DNA from: Rubritalea squalenifaciens DSM 18772
Lineage (GTDB): Bacteria > Verrucomicrobiota > Verrucomicrobiia > Verrucomicrobiales > Akkermansiaceae
NCBI RefSeq assembly: GCF_900141815.1
Contig: NZ_FQYR01000002.1
Span: forward strand, 845,091 to 909,090
Direction: 5' to 3'
Length of the DNA stretch: 64,000 bases
Made by a program: the position numbers and the translations under genes. The notes under the pieces were generated by a model. The model made no database searches, was not told the origin of the DNA, and was given only the letters and a program-made list of their open reading frames with translations. Shown piece after piece: positions 18,756 to 27,462 of the stretch. How positions within the stretch are numbered: the first letter of the stretch is position 1; each line of letters begins with the position of its first letter.

Positions 18756-20851
18756 GCTTTGCCGGCAGTAGATTCAGCCTCGTGCTCATGGTGGGAGGCT
18801 GCGTGTGCTGCATGCACGGCGATAGAGAGGATGCAGATGTCATCCTCTGGCATGTCGTTGGCGTAGCGCATGACATCGTAGGCGATGCCTTTGACCATGA
18901 AGTCATTGTCCTTATCGTAGCGCTTGCGGATGATGTGCTTCAGGCCTTTGATGCCCAAAGGTTCCTGTAGCTGGTTTTCCGGCTCAATGGCGCCGTCAGT
19001 AAATAAAAGGAAGACATCGTTAGGCTTAGTCCTCCATTCTCTGGTGCGGTAGTCTACACCGGCAGTCAGGCCAAGAGGGAGGCTTCCTTTTTCATCCCCT
19101 AAGAGACGGTTGGCTCTGTCTTCGGGTTGTCGGTAGATTAGCATGTGGGGGTGGCCAGCGTGGGAGCCTTTCACAAGGCCAGTCTCAAGGTCAAAGATGA
19201 GATAAGCCGCAGTCACAAAGATCGTCTGGCCACTGCGTACGATGATATCTGAGAACTGGTTGTTGAGTTCCTCAAGAAAGCATGCCGGATCCTGCTCGAT
19301 GATGGCCAGAGGTCTGACCAAAGCTCTGAGTATGGCGGTTACCAGGGCTGAGCGGGCGCCGTGGCCCATGACATCGGCGATGAAGACCCCTACATGATTT
19401 TTATCCAGAGGGAAGATGTCAAAGAAGTCTCCTCCCACGGCGGCTGCGGGTTGATAGAAGTGGGCGACATCTAGTAAAAGCTCGTGCTTGGGAGATGGCT
19501 GCTGGAGCCATTGATAGTCGTGAGGAAGAAGGGCTTGCTGGAATTCTTTCGCCATCTCCAGATCTTCATTGATCTGTTGGGTTTTGCTAATCACTTCAGA
19601 CTCGAGGATGGACTGGAAGTTGAGAATGCCTTCGGCCATAGAGGAGAAATGCTCAGCCAGCTTTTGGATTTCATCCTTGGTGTGGATCTTGTTCAGCGGG
19701 TTTACGATCTGCTTGATTTCAGTCCTGCTGAGATAGAGCCCCTTTTGGGAGGCTGATGCTACATTCTCTGACACGGTTTGCATCGTTCTGACCGGTGTGG
19801 TGACGGTCTTTCTGAGGTAGGAGAAGCCGACCGTGGTGAACAGGGCGACAAGGATGATGACGCCGCCTATCTGCATGGCGTGATATCTTTTGAGAGTTCC
19901 AGTGAGAGGGGTCATGTCCTCGGTGGCGATAGTCGTCCATTGGCATTCGCTGAGCTTGGTATTGGCTGAAGTGATGAGGTGGGGAGTTTCGGGTTCACCA
20001 TGGAAGATAAACTCCTCAGCCGTCCATGAAGGTTGATTATGAATCTCCTCCATTAAGATGGTCGGGACTTTAGTCACTTGTGCCGGTAATGCCATGTTGC
20101 CTTTGCTGAAGACAATCGAACCGTCGGAAAGGCTGATCGTCCCGTTAAAGGTGTCGCTGGCATTTGAGTTGGCGAATTGTTTAAAGAGTTCGTCTGCCTT
20201 GAGAATGAGCTTGAAGTAGCCATGGATCTTGAATCCTCCATTTTTGTGATCTTTGTAGGCCACTGGGACAAGTAGCTCATAATAATGCAATCCCTCTATT
20301 TTCAGCGGTCTATAGATGACTGAATCATAGGGGAGCTTGGAAGTCTGTTGCCACCAGTCTTGGGAGGTTTGATCGTATTCCTCAGGCTTCGGTAGGGCGC
20401 CAAGAAGAATGCCTTTGGTGTCCGTGAGAATGAAGCTGTGCAGGCTGGCGTCCTTTTGCCTGTGTATCCTGAATTGGTGATTAGCCGGGCTGTTGGTCAG
20501 CCAGTTCATCCGCGGATCGTTCAAATGTGGAATTTCCTTCCAGATGGGAATCGCTTTCGCTCTCTCTTCGAGGCGGCGAGCCATGTTTTTCTCTACGTCG
20601 GGGTTTTCGTGCTGAATGAAGGTGATTCTGAAATTTCCGGTTTGATTGAAGAGTGCGATCTTTTTCTCAAATTCAGCATTAATGAAGTTTCTGAGGGTGA
20701 TGCTGTTGTTGAATGCCGCCTGTTGCTGGCTGTGTTTGGCGTGTTTCAGAGTGTGGTGATAGGAGGTGCGCGTAACAAAGTAGAGGCAGGCCACCAGTGG
20801 TAAAAAGGTAGTGAGCAGTATCAAAAGAAGTATTCTCGCCTGCAGTTTCAT
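18752..20851 (-). CDS. membrane sensor protein with Cache-like, HAMP and SpoIIE phosphatase domains
   Basis: A 699-residue protein. Transmembrane helix 1 spans about 7-25, a periplasmic Cache-like sensor about 30-320, helix 2 326-345, and a HAMP-like linker with coiled coil to about 440. A PP2C/SpoIIE phosphatase domain then runs to about 685, with metal-binding GGDFFDIF (473-480), DVMGHG (493-498) and a late FTDG. Architectures like this (RsbU/RsbP type) usually control a partner-switching anti-sigma pathway by dephosphorylating an STAS protein. No STAS or anti-sigma gene is adjacent. Confidence 0.88.
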   Translation of the reverse strand: MKLQARILLLILLTTFLPLVACLYFVTRTSYHHTLKHAKHSQQQAAFNNSITLRNFINAEFEKKIALFNQTGNFRITFIQHENPDVEKNMARRLEERAKAIPIWKEIPHLNDPRMNWLTNSPANHQFRIHRQKDASLHSFILTDTKGILLGALPKPEEYDQTSQDWWQQTSKLPYDSVIYRPLKIEGLHYYELLVPVAYKDHKNGGFKIHGYFKLILKADELFKQFANSNASDTFNGTISLSDGSIVFSKGNMALPAQVTKVPTILMEEIHNQPSWTAEEFIFHGEPETPHLITSANTKLSECQWTTIATEDMTPLTGTLKRYHAMQIGGVIILVALFTTVGFSYLRKTVTTPVRTMQTVSENVASASQKGLYLSRTEIKQIVNPLNKIHTKDEIQKLAEHFSSMAEGILNFQSILESEVISKTQQINEDLEMAKEFQQALLPHDYQWLQQPSPKHELLLDVAHFYQPAAAVGGDFFDIFPLDKNHVGVFIADVMGHGARSALVTAILRALVRPLAIIEQDPACFLEELNNQFSDIIVRSGQTIFVTAAYLIFDLETGLVKGSHAGHPHMLIYRQPEDRANRLLGDEKGSLPLGLTAGVDYRTREWRTKPNDVFLLFTDGAIEPENQLQEPLGIKGLKHIIRKRYDKDNDFMVKGIAYDVMRYANDMPEDDICILSIAVHAAHAASHHEHEAESTAGKA

Positions 20852-20929
20852 TTCGGGGAATCAAGGATTCTACCAGAAATGAAATGGGAAGCCATGTGTA
20901 TTTTGTTGGCGCTGAGTGTTTAGCGGGTG

Positions 20930-20968
20930 AAAAAAAAGGAGGCCCGGCATAGTTAGGTATGCCGGGCC
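20930..20968 (-). terminator. second terminator-like hairpin
   Basis: A perfect 10-bp stem (GGCCCGGCAT/ATGCCGGGCC; arms 20941-20950 and 20959-20968) is followed on the minus strand by TCC and eight Ts. It lies 74 bases past another terminator, so it may end a separate small transcript. Confidence 0.8.
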
Positions 20969-21041
20969 CCATGGGTTTTGAGCATGCCCCACTCAGGCAT
21001 GCGCATTTTGTACACAGAATAATGTCGCCTCTTTCCACTCT

Positions 21042-21106
21042 AAAAAAAAAGGCAACCCAGCTGCACAGGCCCGTCCCTCCAGACGGGTCTAACTATGGTG
21101 CAGTGG
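21042..21106 (-). terminator. terminator after the GYF_2 membrane protein gene
   Basis: A nested hairpin: inner CCCGTC/GACGGG with flanking pairs (21067-21090), outer CTGCAC/GTGCAG (21061-21066 and 21098-21103), then nine Ts on the minus strand (21042-21050). It sits about 100 bases past the stop of the gene at 21207. Confidence 0.82.
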
Positions 21107-21206
21107 TACTGAATAACAGCAGATAGGAGGGAAAGGTTAGCAAGAAATATGAATTTTCTGTTAAATAGCCGACCTTTGTCCGCTAGGTGGAATAGGTGGT
21201 GGCTGG

Positions 21207-21944
21207 TTAATCGCAGGAATATCGGTACCGGTAGATCTCGGCCCATAGGGTTAGACCGTGAATCGAGAGGGCAAAGGCGATCAAGAAGGAGGTGCCTGCT
21301 CCGGCGAAATCCATCAGGGAGAAACTGGAGATGAGTGCGGTAATGCCATCAACGCTATGGGTGATGAAGATGCCGTACAAGAGGTTCTCACCTGTGATGG
21401 CTCCGAGGTCGATCACGCATGCGATCAGCTTGGCTAGTAGGTAGGATGAAGCTGCTATGGCGCCCGCCATGGCTTTAAAGAGAATACAGTTCCGCTCCGG
21501 GTAATAGATGCCCGAGCAAAGGCCTGCTGCGATACCCAGCGGGATGGCTGCAATAAAAAGGGAGGATTGGTTATTTGGGATATAGAACCATGCCCATAGA
21601 GTAAGCACTGCCAGGCAGGCCAGGCTGGAGCGTAGAGCTCCCCAGAAATAGAGACGCTTGAGGTAAATGGCAGGGTCTTCGTATTCCCGCTTGATGGGCC
21701 TGACGTAGGAGCGCTTGGCGGCCTGGCGTCTTTTTTCTTCCTGTTCTTGTTTGGCCAGGATTTCCAGTGAGGGTTGGAATATTTCCAATTCCCCAAGCTG
21801 TTGCCAGTCTGTCATTTGCTTACACCACACCAGGGTGCCGTCCGCGGTGAGCTGTTTGCTCAGGATGAGCTCTCTCATCTTGTCCTCGGTGACGGGGCCG
21901 CGGCGAGTGCCGCCAAGGGTGTAGTACCATTCGTTGGACTGCAT
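21207..21944 (-). CDS. membrane protein with an N-terminal GYF_2 (DUF4339) domain
   Basis: A 245-residue protein starting MQSNEWYYTLGGTRRGPV. The GYF_2 domain covers about 4-52, with the GP-V turn and ...DGTLVWCKQMTDWQQLGEL. A charged linker rich in K/R/E follows, then four or five hydrophobic helices from about residue 105 to the end. GYF_2 domains in Verrucomicrobia and Planctomycetes are commonly fused to membrane segments; the function is unknown. The ATG at 21944 is 20 bases after the mscS stop and is chosen because the residues upstream in frame are the antisense-like shadow of mscS. Confidence 0.8.
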   Translation of the reverse strand: MQSNEWYYTLGGTRRGPVTEDKMRELILSKQLTADGTLVWCKQMTDWQQLGELEIFQPSLEILAKQEQEEKRRQAAKRSYVRPIKREYEDPAIYLKRLYFWGALRSSLACLAVLTLWAWFYIPNNQSSLFIAAIPLGIAAGLCSGIYYPERNCILFKAMAGAIAASSYLLAKLIACVIDLGAITGENLLYGIFITHSVDGITALISSFSLMDFAGAGTSFLIAFALSIHGLTLWAEIYRYRYSCD

Positions 21945-21963
21945 TAGCTGAGATCTAACGGGC

Positions 21964-22812
21964 TTATTCAGATTTTGAAAGGTTAAGCTGCTGGATTGCC
22001 AGAGGGATTTTTGCCTGGCGCAGGTGAGAGACGAGATTGCTGAGGACTGCCGAGCGGATGCGGGTGCGCAGACGCACATCGGGGATAAAGTAGCGGCCTT
22101 CGATGAGGATGCCTGCATGCTGGTAGCCGCCTTCATCAGACCAGAGCCCGCGGACGACGATGTCGGCACTGTCGGGAATGACTCCCGCGGTGGAGTGGAT
22201 GGCGTTCTTGGTGACTTGGGCTACCTGGTCCAGGTCGGCATCATAGCTGACTTGGAAGCGGATGCGGACGCGGACAGGTTTGTCCAGGTAGGAGAAGTTG
22301 GTGATGACTGAATTGGCCAGAATAGAGTTGGGGTAATCGACGATCACTCCATCAGTGTTCTTGATTTGAGTGCGGCGTAGTCCGATCTCGACCACGTCAC
22401 CCCAGCCACCCCAGTGTTTGCCGGGCCGTTCGATCTTGATGCGGTCACCTATCCGTATGGGTCTGTCGGCGATGAGGAAGACGCCGGAAAGGATATCGGC
22501 GAGTGTTTCCTTGGCCGCGAGGCCTATGGCGATGCCTGCGATGCCTGCGCTGGCGAGGAAGGGGGTGATCTCTACTCCGTGGTTCTTGAGAACCATGATA
22601 AAGAGGACGAAGAGGAGGATCAGGACGTAGAAGCGCTTGATGAAGTAGACCAAGCGGTCGTCCAGGTCGTTTGAGGTAGCAGCGGCTACCTTTTCAAGTC
22701 CGCGGATTAGAAATACGCGGATCAGAATGTGCACAAAAATTCCGGCGACGAGAATGACGCCGGAACGATACCAAACATTAAGGTTTTCCCACCATTCCAT
22801 GGTAGGAGACAT
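21964..22812 (-). CDS. small-conductance mechanosensitive channel, MscS family
   Basis: A 282-residue channel with three transmembrane helices (about 15-35, 58-78, 82-112). The pore helix reads ASAGIAGIAIGLAAKETLADILSGVF. The cytoplasmic beta domain follows with RIGDRIKI, VVEIGLRRTQIKNTDG and YPNS. It releases solutes on hypo-osmotic shock. Its ATG follows the stop of a 36-codon membrane peptide gene by three bases and has no clear ribosome site, which points to translational coupling. Confidence 0.92.
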   Translation of the reverse strand: MSPTMEWWENLNVWYRSGVILVAGIFVHILIRVFLIRGLEKVAAATSNDLDDRLVYFIKRFYVLILLFVLFIMVLKNHGVEITPFLASAGIAGIAIGLAAKETLADILSGVFLIADRPIRIGDRIKIERPGKHWGGWGDVVEIGLRRTQIKNTDGVIVDYPNSILANSVITNFSYLDKPVRVRIRFQVSYDADLDQVAQVTKNAIHSTAGVIPDSADIVVRGLWSDEGGYQHAGILIEGRYFIPDVRLRTRIRSAVLSNLVSHLRQAKIPLAIQQLNLSKSE

Positions 22813-22815
22813 TAA

Positions 22816-22926
22816 TTAGGCGGCGCCCATCAGGTCGAGCACTTTGTAGATGTAGAGTGCTGCGGTGCCGATTAGGGCGATGATGAAGAGCTTGATGAGG
22901 AACTCGATTGTCTTACGTGCCATCAT
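22816..22926 (-). CDS. 36-residue single-pass membrane peptide upstream of mscS
   Basis: A short open frame from ATG 22926 to TAA 22816. It begins MMARKTIEFLIKLFI and continues IALIGTAALYIYKVLDLMGAA. It has a basic N-terminus followed by one hydrophobic helix of about 20 residues, the positive-inside pattern of a small inner-membrane protein. The stop lies three bases before the mscS ATG. There is no strong ribosome-binding site, so expression is uncertain, but membrane-helix composition in a random 36-codon frame placed this tightly against mscS is unlikely to be chance. It is not assigned to a family. Confidence 0.6.
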   Translation of the reverse strand: MMARKTIEFLIKLFIIALIGTAALYIYKVLDLMGAA

Positions 22927-22969
22927 AGTGCTGGAAGATTCTTGAATTTAGAGAGTGAGATCAAGTCGT

Positions 22970-23003
22970 AAAAAAAGCCCCGCTCAGAAGAACGGGGCTT
23001 TTT
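22970..23003 (-). terminator. terminator after tsf
   Basis: AGCCCCG/CGGGGCT stem (22976-22982 and 22993-22999) with A-runs and T-runs on both sides, so it could work in both directions. It lies 12 bases past the tsf stop. Confidence 0.92.
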
Positions 23004-23014
23004 CAAAAGGTCAA

Positions 23015-23884
23015 TTAAGCACCCACGCTGAAACGAGCGTAGCGCTTGATTTCAAGGGTGTCGCCGAGCTCCTTGCCCTTAGCTTCGAGAAGCTTGGAGA
23101 TAGAAGTGTCAGGATCCTTAACGAATGCTTGCTCAACGAGGCACTGCTCGCTGTAGAACTTGTTGATCTTACCAACAAGGATCTTGTCGATGATGTTGGC
23201 AGGCTTGCCTTCAGCTTCGAGCTGCTTGCGGTTGATTTCGTTCTCTTCTTCAACGACGGAAGCGTCGATGTCATCACGAGTGAGGCCAGCTGGGTTAGCA
23301 GCAGCAACGTGGAGTGTGATGTCCTTGAGAAGAGTCTGGAATGTGTCAGCGGAAGTGGTTTCTGCCTTCTCGCAGGAAACTTCGATGAGAACGCCAACTT
23401 TGCCACCCATGTGGATGTAAGAAGCAACAGAACCGGTGCCTGCTGTTTCAAAGCGAGTCACGCGCTTAACAGCGATCACTTCACCGAGTTCGATGAACTT
23501 GGCCTTGAGAGTGTCTTCAACAGTGCCTTCACCGGAGGTGAGAGCGAGTGCTGCTTCAGCGGAGTCAGCTGCACCTTCAGCGATGATGCCTGTAACTTCT
23601 TCAACGAAGTTGGTGAAGTTTTCGTTCTTAGCAACGAAGTCAGTCTCGCAGTTTACTTCAACGAGAACACCAGCGGAGCTGTCAGTGTTAACGGAAGCGG
23701 CGATGATGCCTTCGGAAGTTTCACGGTCGGAGCGCTTGCCAGCCTTCACGATGCCTTTTTCGCGGAGGAGCTTTACTGCTGCGTCGAGGTCGCCGTTGGT
23801 CTCAGTGAGAGCCTTCTTGCACTCCATCATACCAGCGTTGGTCTTGTCGCGGAGTTCTTTAACTGCGGATGCTGTAATAGCCAT
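23015..23884 (-). CDS. tsf: translation elongation factor Ts
   Basis: A 289-residue EF-Ts, the guanine nucleotide exchange factor for EF-Tu. The N-terminal UBA-like module has VKELRDKTNAGMMECKKAL and LDAAVKLLREKG. The core has the EVNCETDFVAKN signature and a second dimerisation module. It ends in a basic KRYARFSVGA. It is 107 bases downstream of rpsB, the usual order. Confidence 0.96.
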   Translation of the reverse strand: MAITASAVKELRDKTNAGMMECKKALTETNGDLDAAVKLLREKGIVKAGKRSDRETSEGIIAASVNTDSSAGVLVEVNCETDFVAKNENFTNFVEEVTGIIAEGAADSAEAALALTSGEGTVEDTLKAKFIELGEVIAVKRVTRFETAGTGSVASYIHMGGKVGVLIEVSCEKAETTSADTFQTLLKDITLHVAAANPAGLTRDDIDASVVEEENEINRKQLEAEGKPANIIDKILVGKINKFYSEQCLVEQAFVKDPDTSISKLLEAKGKELGDTLEIKRYARFSVGA

Positions 23885-23945
23885 GATCTTAGTAATACTT
23901 AATTAGTTCGAGATAGGGCGGAAAATATCGGACTTGGCCGAAAAT

Positions 23946-23970
23946 CTCTGCAGCCGAAGGGGCTGCAGAG
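23946..23970 (-). promoter_or_regulatory. hairpin between rpsB and tsf
   Basis: A perfect 10-bp stem CTCTGCAGCC/GGCTGCAGAG with a five-base loop, 21 bases past the rpsB stop. Only ATTTT follows on the minus strand, so it is at best a weak terminator or an mRNA-processing/stability element that sets the rpsB:tsf ratio. Confidence 0.55.
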
Positions 23971-23991
23971 CAAATGGTTTCCGGTGACGTA

Positions 23992-24675
23992 TTAGCCTTT
24001 TGCACCTACGACGATGGAGTCGACGAGGTTCTGAAGGAGGATACGGATGGAGCGGATCGCGTCGTCGTTACCTGGGATTGGGTAGTCGACCTTGGATGGG
24101 TCAGCGTTGGAGTCAACGATAGCAACTACTGGGATGTTCAGGCGGCGAGCTTCTGCAACAGCGATGGTCTCGCGTGCGGAGTCAACGATGACGATAGCGT
24201 CTGGGAGCTTCTCCATGTCGCGGATACCGCAGAGGTTGCGGAAGAGCTTTTCACGCTCACGGGAAAGAGCGGCGAGCTCCTTCTTGGACATGGCCTTGAA
24301 TTCCGGCTGCTTTTCGATGTCCTCAAGGTACTTGAGGCGCTCAACAGAGCGGCGGATGGTAGCAAGGTTGGTGAGAGTACCACCAAGCCAGCGGTGGTTC
24401 ACAAAGAACTGACCGGAAGCTTCAGCTGCTTCTTTAACAGCATCCTGAGCCTGGCGCTTGCAGCCAACGAAGAGAATTTTCTTACCTTTACCGGCGATGT
24501 CGGTGAGGAAGTCGGAAGCCTTGTCGAGGCAACGTACTGTTTCCTCAAGGTTGATGATGTAGATGCCGCCTTTGTCCTTCATGAGGTAAGGCTTCATCTT
24601 TGGATTCCATTTGCGGGTCTGGTGTCCGTAATGGACGCCAGCGTCTACCATTTCTTGAATGAGTTCGTTAATCAT
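23992..24675 (-). CDS. rpsB: 30S ribosomal protein S2
   Basis: A 227-residue S2. It begins [29 protein letters not shown] and has [10 protein letters not shown] and [23 protein letters not shown]. It is slightly shorter than the E. coli protein at the C-terminus. It is the first gene of rpsB-tsf. A sigma-70-like promoter (24797-24825) precedes a leader of about 115 bases. Confidence 0.97.
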   Translation of the reverse strand: MINELIQEMVDAGVHYGHQTRKWNPKMKPYLMKDKGGIYIINLEETVRCLDKASDFLTDIAGKGKKILFVGCKRQAQDAVKEAAEASGQFFVNHRWLGGTLTNLATIRRSVERLKYLEDIEKQPEFKAMSKKELAALSREREKLFRNLCGIRDMEKLPDAIVIVDSARETIAVAEARRLNIPVVAIVDSNADPSKVDYPIPGNDDAIRSIRILLQNLVDSIVVGAKG

Positions 24676-25068
24676 TGTAATTGAGTGTCTTTCCTTGAAT
24701 CAGGGAAGCGCAGGTTGTTGGGAAACCCGCCGCGTGGGAATTTAGAATCGTCTGATTTCCCGGTTGTTATGCGACGGCGAGAGACGAAGCGGGCGCGTGA
24801 TACATTGATCTTGCAGGCTTGGCAAGGATTAGTTGCGGGATTTCTCCTGCTTCCCCGCGTTGGAATTACTTTGTGGATCTGGCTGACTGTCTGAGGCTTG
24901 CTAGCAAGGGGATTGTTAGTTGTTGTGTGCAAGGCGGGGTAAGGGCTGGCAAGTCTGCTGGAGCTGAAAGTCAAGGCGGGGAGATTATTTTGGTGAATAA
25001 GGGTAAAATGCAGGAGAATACACGATCTTGGGTTGTACATGCAGGCTTGAGGGGCTAGCACAGGTCTT
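24676..25068. other. rpsB leader and divergent promoter region
   Basis: A gap of 393 bases between rpsB and the divergent AEC transporter. Translated frames here are arginine- or proline-rich without family resemblance. The left part is the presumed rpsB leader, where S2 autoregulation would act in other bacteria. The right part should hold the transporter promoter. No further structure was recognised. Confidence 0.5.
24797..24825 (-). promoter_or_regulatory. sigma-70-like promoter of rpsB-tsf
   Basis: On the minus strand TTGCCA (24820-24825) and TATCAC (24797-24802) are separated by 17 bases. The expected start site is about 115 bases before the rpsB ATG. Confidence 0.45.
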
Positions 25069-26007
25069 GTGGAGCATGTTTGGACCGTTCTTCAGGCCGC
25101 GTTTCCGGTGTATTGCATCATCGGCTTAGGCATCTTGCTCAGGAAACTGAAGGTATTGACGGAGGAGATGGACAAGGGGCTCATGCTGCTGGTGGTGCAC
25201 TTGCTGCTGCCGAGTTTGATCTTGGTCAATATCGTAGGGAATGAGGCTTTGATGGATGTGGGCTTGGTCGCCTGGGCAGCAGGTCTCGGCTTCGTCTTTG
25301 TGGCAGGAGGATTTCTTGTGGGCTACTTGTCTGGTGGGTTATTGGGCCTTAAAAAGGGGGGAGGCAAGCGCACCTTCGCTGTGTCCACTGGAATTCAGAA
25401 CTACGGCTACATGGCTATTCCATTGATGGCAGCTTTGTTTCCGGGTGGGAATGGTCTTGGGGTCCTGCTGACTCACAATGTGGGGGTGGAGCTGGCTCTC
25501 TGGACGGTAGGGATTGCCATGTTGACGGGGGAGCTGAAGCCCAGTTTGAAAATGTTTTTGAAGGGGCCCATTGTGGCGGTGGTCGTTGCCTTGTCTGTGA
25601 ACTGGCTCGGGGTGTCTGGCTCGATTCCTGGCTCAGTGACCAATGTGTTTACGATGTTGGGGAACTGTGCCGTGCCGATTGCTTTGCTGACGGTGGGTAC
25701 CACGATTTACGATCTCATGCAGAAGGCTAGTTTTGACTGGCGGGTCAGTCTGGGTGGTACGGTCGTGCGGCTCTTCGTCATCCCGGCTATGATGATAGGC
25801 GCCGTGGCGATGCTTCCTGTCACGCTGGAGCTGAAGCAGGTCATCATTGTGCAGGCGGCTATGCCGGCGGCAGTCTTTCCGATCATTCTAGCCCGTCACT
25901 ATGGCGGGCGTCCGGATGTGGCCGTGCAGGTCTCTGTGGCGACCAATGTGCTTTGCGTGATCACCATGCCGCTGGTGGTGGCGGCGGGGATCCACTTTGT
26001 GCTCTGA
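25069..26007 (+). CDS. AEC family transporter
   Basis: A 312-residue membrane protein with about ten hydrophobic helices in two halves, as in the auxin efflux carrier/malonate transporter family. Typical points are the N-terminal PVYCIIGLGILLRK, the helix-breaking LLLPSLILVNI, a central NYGYMAIPL and a late AAMPAAVFPIILARHYG. Bacterial members move dicarboxylates or other organic anions; the substrate here is unknown. Translation appears to start with GTG. leuD follows after 69 bases. Confidence 0.85.
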   Translation: MEHVWTVLQAAFPVYCIIGLGILLRKLKVLTEEMDKGLMLLVVHLLLPSLILVNIVGNEALMDVGLVAWAAGLGFVFVAGGFLVGYLSGGLLGLKKGGGKRTFAVSTGIQNYGYMAIPLMAALFPGGNGLGVLLTHNVGVELALWTVGIAMLTGELKPSLKMFLKGPIVAVVVALSVNWLGVSGSIPGSVTNVFTMLGNCAVPIALLTVGTTIYDLMQKASFDWRVSLGGTVVRLFVIPAMMIGAVAMLPVTLELKQVIIVQAAMPAAVFPIILARHYGGRPDVAVQVSVATNVLCVITMPLVVAAGIHFVL

Positions 26008-26076
26008 TTCTTTGAGTGATGCAGGGATGTATGCTTGCAATTTGAGGGAAGCTGAGGAAGAGTCCGCCAACAAGTT

Positions 26077-26673
26077 ATGGCAATCGAAGCGATCAAGAAA
26101 GTAACAGGCAGGGCAGTACCCGTCCCGGGTGCTGATGTGGATACAGACAGGATCATTCCTGCTCGTTTCCTTAAGTGCGTGACCTTTGATGATCTCGCAG
26201 AGGGAATGTTCTACGACGAACGATTCGATGCCGACGGCAACAGTAAAGGACATCCGATTGATGCACCCGAGTATCAAGGTGCTTCCATCATGGTGGTCGG
26301 GCCGAACTTCGGCTGTGGTTCTTCCCGTGAGCATGCTCCGCAGTCCATCCGCCGTGCCGGATTTAATGCCATCGTCGGTGTCAGCTTTGCTGAAATCTTC
26401 TTTGGTAACTCCACTAACCTCGGCATGCCTTGCGTAGGTCTCAGCCCTGAGGACAACGAGAAGCTGATGGAGCTGGTGAAGGCCAATCCTGAGGCTGAGC
26501 TGAGCCTGGACATGGAGAAGATGGAGGTCAGCTTTGCTGGTCAGGTCTTCAAGGCCGGCATGGATGAAGGTGCCCGCGAGGCCCTGGTCAGCGGCAAGTG
26601 GGATGTGATCCAGGAGCTGGTGGACCGCAATGCCTCCATCGAGTCTACTGCCGAGGCGCTTCCTTACGTCTAG
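26077..26673 (+). CDS. leuD: 3-isopropylmalate dehydratase small subunit
   Basis: A 198-residue LeuD, the swivelling domain of isopropylmalate isomerase in leucine synthesis. It has GADVDTDRIIPARFLK near the N-terminus, then VVGPNFGCGSSREHAPQ, and FAEIFFGNSTNLGMPCV. The large subunit LeuC is not in the window. It ends with a hairpin terminator that also covers the start of the next gene. Confidence 0.95.
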   Translation: MAIEAIKKVTGRAVPVPGADVDTDRIIPARFLKCVTFDDLAEGMFYDERFDADGNSKGHPIDAPEYQGASIMVVGPNFGCGSSREHAPQSIRRAGFNAIVGVSFAEIFFGNSTNLGMPCVGLSPEDNEKLMELVKANPEAELSLDMEKMEVSFAGQVFKAGMDEGAREALVSGKWDVIQELVDRNASIESTAEALPYV

Positions 26674-26696
26674 GCGGCAGCCTAAGAAAATTTTCT

Positions 26697-26740
26697 AATC
26701 CGACGTTAGGACCCTGATGGGTGTCTTGCGTCGGATTTTT
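26697..26740 (+). terminator. terminator after leuD, overlapping the next start codon
   Basis: AATCCGACG/CGTCGGATT (26697-26705 and 26729-26737) with an inner ACCC/GGGT pair and five Ts at the end. The ATG of the following gene (26717) and its AGGA lie inside the loop region. Confidence 0.8.
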
Positions 26741-27421
26741 AGTTTAGAGAGGTTGCCATGGAATGCGTTTGTGCTGGTGACCTGCTACTGGTTGTTGGCG
26801 TTTGGGCTTTCGGTGCTTGAGCTGAGTGCTGAGAATTGGAAGGCGTGGTGGAATCCGGAGTTATTTAGAGAGTCCGCATGGCGTGAGGGTGAGAGTATCT
26901 ATGGCGGGTGGGCCATGAGGTGTTGTCACAAGTGGGTAGAGTCTGAAGGAGATTTTGCCGCTGTATTCGCCATGTTAATGGTGATCACCTCTTTTATTAA
27001 AGGGGTGAAAGTATCTGTGTTGGGGTGGATTATTAAAAAATTGCTGAAAAAGCTTCAGGCTAGATGGAGTTGTTTCTGGAGAGGGCCGCCGGAAGAGCGG
27101 AAGGAATTTCTTCGGAGTTTTGAGTGGCTGCCATCGAGCCTGCTAATAGGTGTGAGCATCTACTGGGGTTTGGCGTTCCTCTCTGTTTTTAATGGCGGAC
27201 GAAAGTGGCTTGACTGGGCAATGTTCAAGGATCCGGGAGAGCTTTTGAGCAGAGGCGTGTTTGATATATACAGCTATGTGAATGTCGGGAAACGAGCTGA
27301 GTTCATGGAAAGTGATACTTCCTATCTGGTACTACTGCTGTGTCTCTCTTGGTTGCTCGGGTGTGTAGCTTACTTTTTAGGTTTGCGTGCAGTAGAGGTG
27401 TTGAAGGCTAAGAAAGGCTAA
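26717..27421 (+). CDS. membrane protein of unknown function
   Basis: A 234-residue protein with three or four hydrophobic helices (about 17-35, 78-98, 138-158, 200-222), rich in tryptophan. No family recognised; it does not resemble an MlaE permease despite lying upstream of mlaF. The ATG at 26717 has AGGA five bases upstream, but both are inside the leuD terminator hairpin, so readthrough could couple its expression to leuD. An alternative start is the TTG at 26753. Confidence 0.6.
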   Translation: MGVLRRIFSLERLPWNAFVLVTCYWLLAFGLSVLELSAENWKAWWNPELFRESAWREGESIYGGWAMRCCHKWVESEGDFAAVFAMLMVITSFIKGVKVSVLGWIIKKLLKKLQARWSCFWRGPPEERKEFLRSFEWLPSSLLIGVSIYWGLAFLSVFNGGRKWLDWAMFKDPGELLSRGVFDIYSYVNVGKRAEFMESDTSYLVLLLCLSWLLGCVAYFLGLRAVEVLKAKKG

Positions 27422-27462
27422 TTTTCCTTTTGTGATTTGGGATTCGGGGCTAGTTAGTAAGT

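Larger units (their letters stand above)
20852..21206. other. intergenic stretch with three hairpins
   Basis: This 355-base gap holds no credible gene. It contains two terminator-like hairpins, both pointing to the minus strand (20930-20968 and 21042-21106), and a third stem GCATGCC/GGCATGC (20982-20988 and 20997-21003) between them. A minus-strand RNA of about 110 bases could lie between the two T-runs. The promoter of the sensor phosphatase must be in the left 80 bases. Confidence 0.6.

Noticed and set aside
20679-21038. Minus-strand frame across the 20.9-kb hairpins with a cysteine-rich start
   Set aside because: It crosses a strong terminator and overlaps the start of the sensor phosphatase gene; no ribosome site.
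22414-22674. Plus-strand acidic frame opposite mscS
   Set aside because: Shadow of the conserved MscS coding sequence; no start signal and no family.
24685-24894. 69-codon plus-strand frame between rpsB and the AEC gene
   Set aside because: It lies over the rpsB promoter and leader, arginine-rich without resemblance to a protein family.
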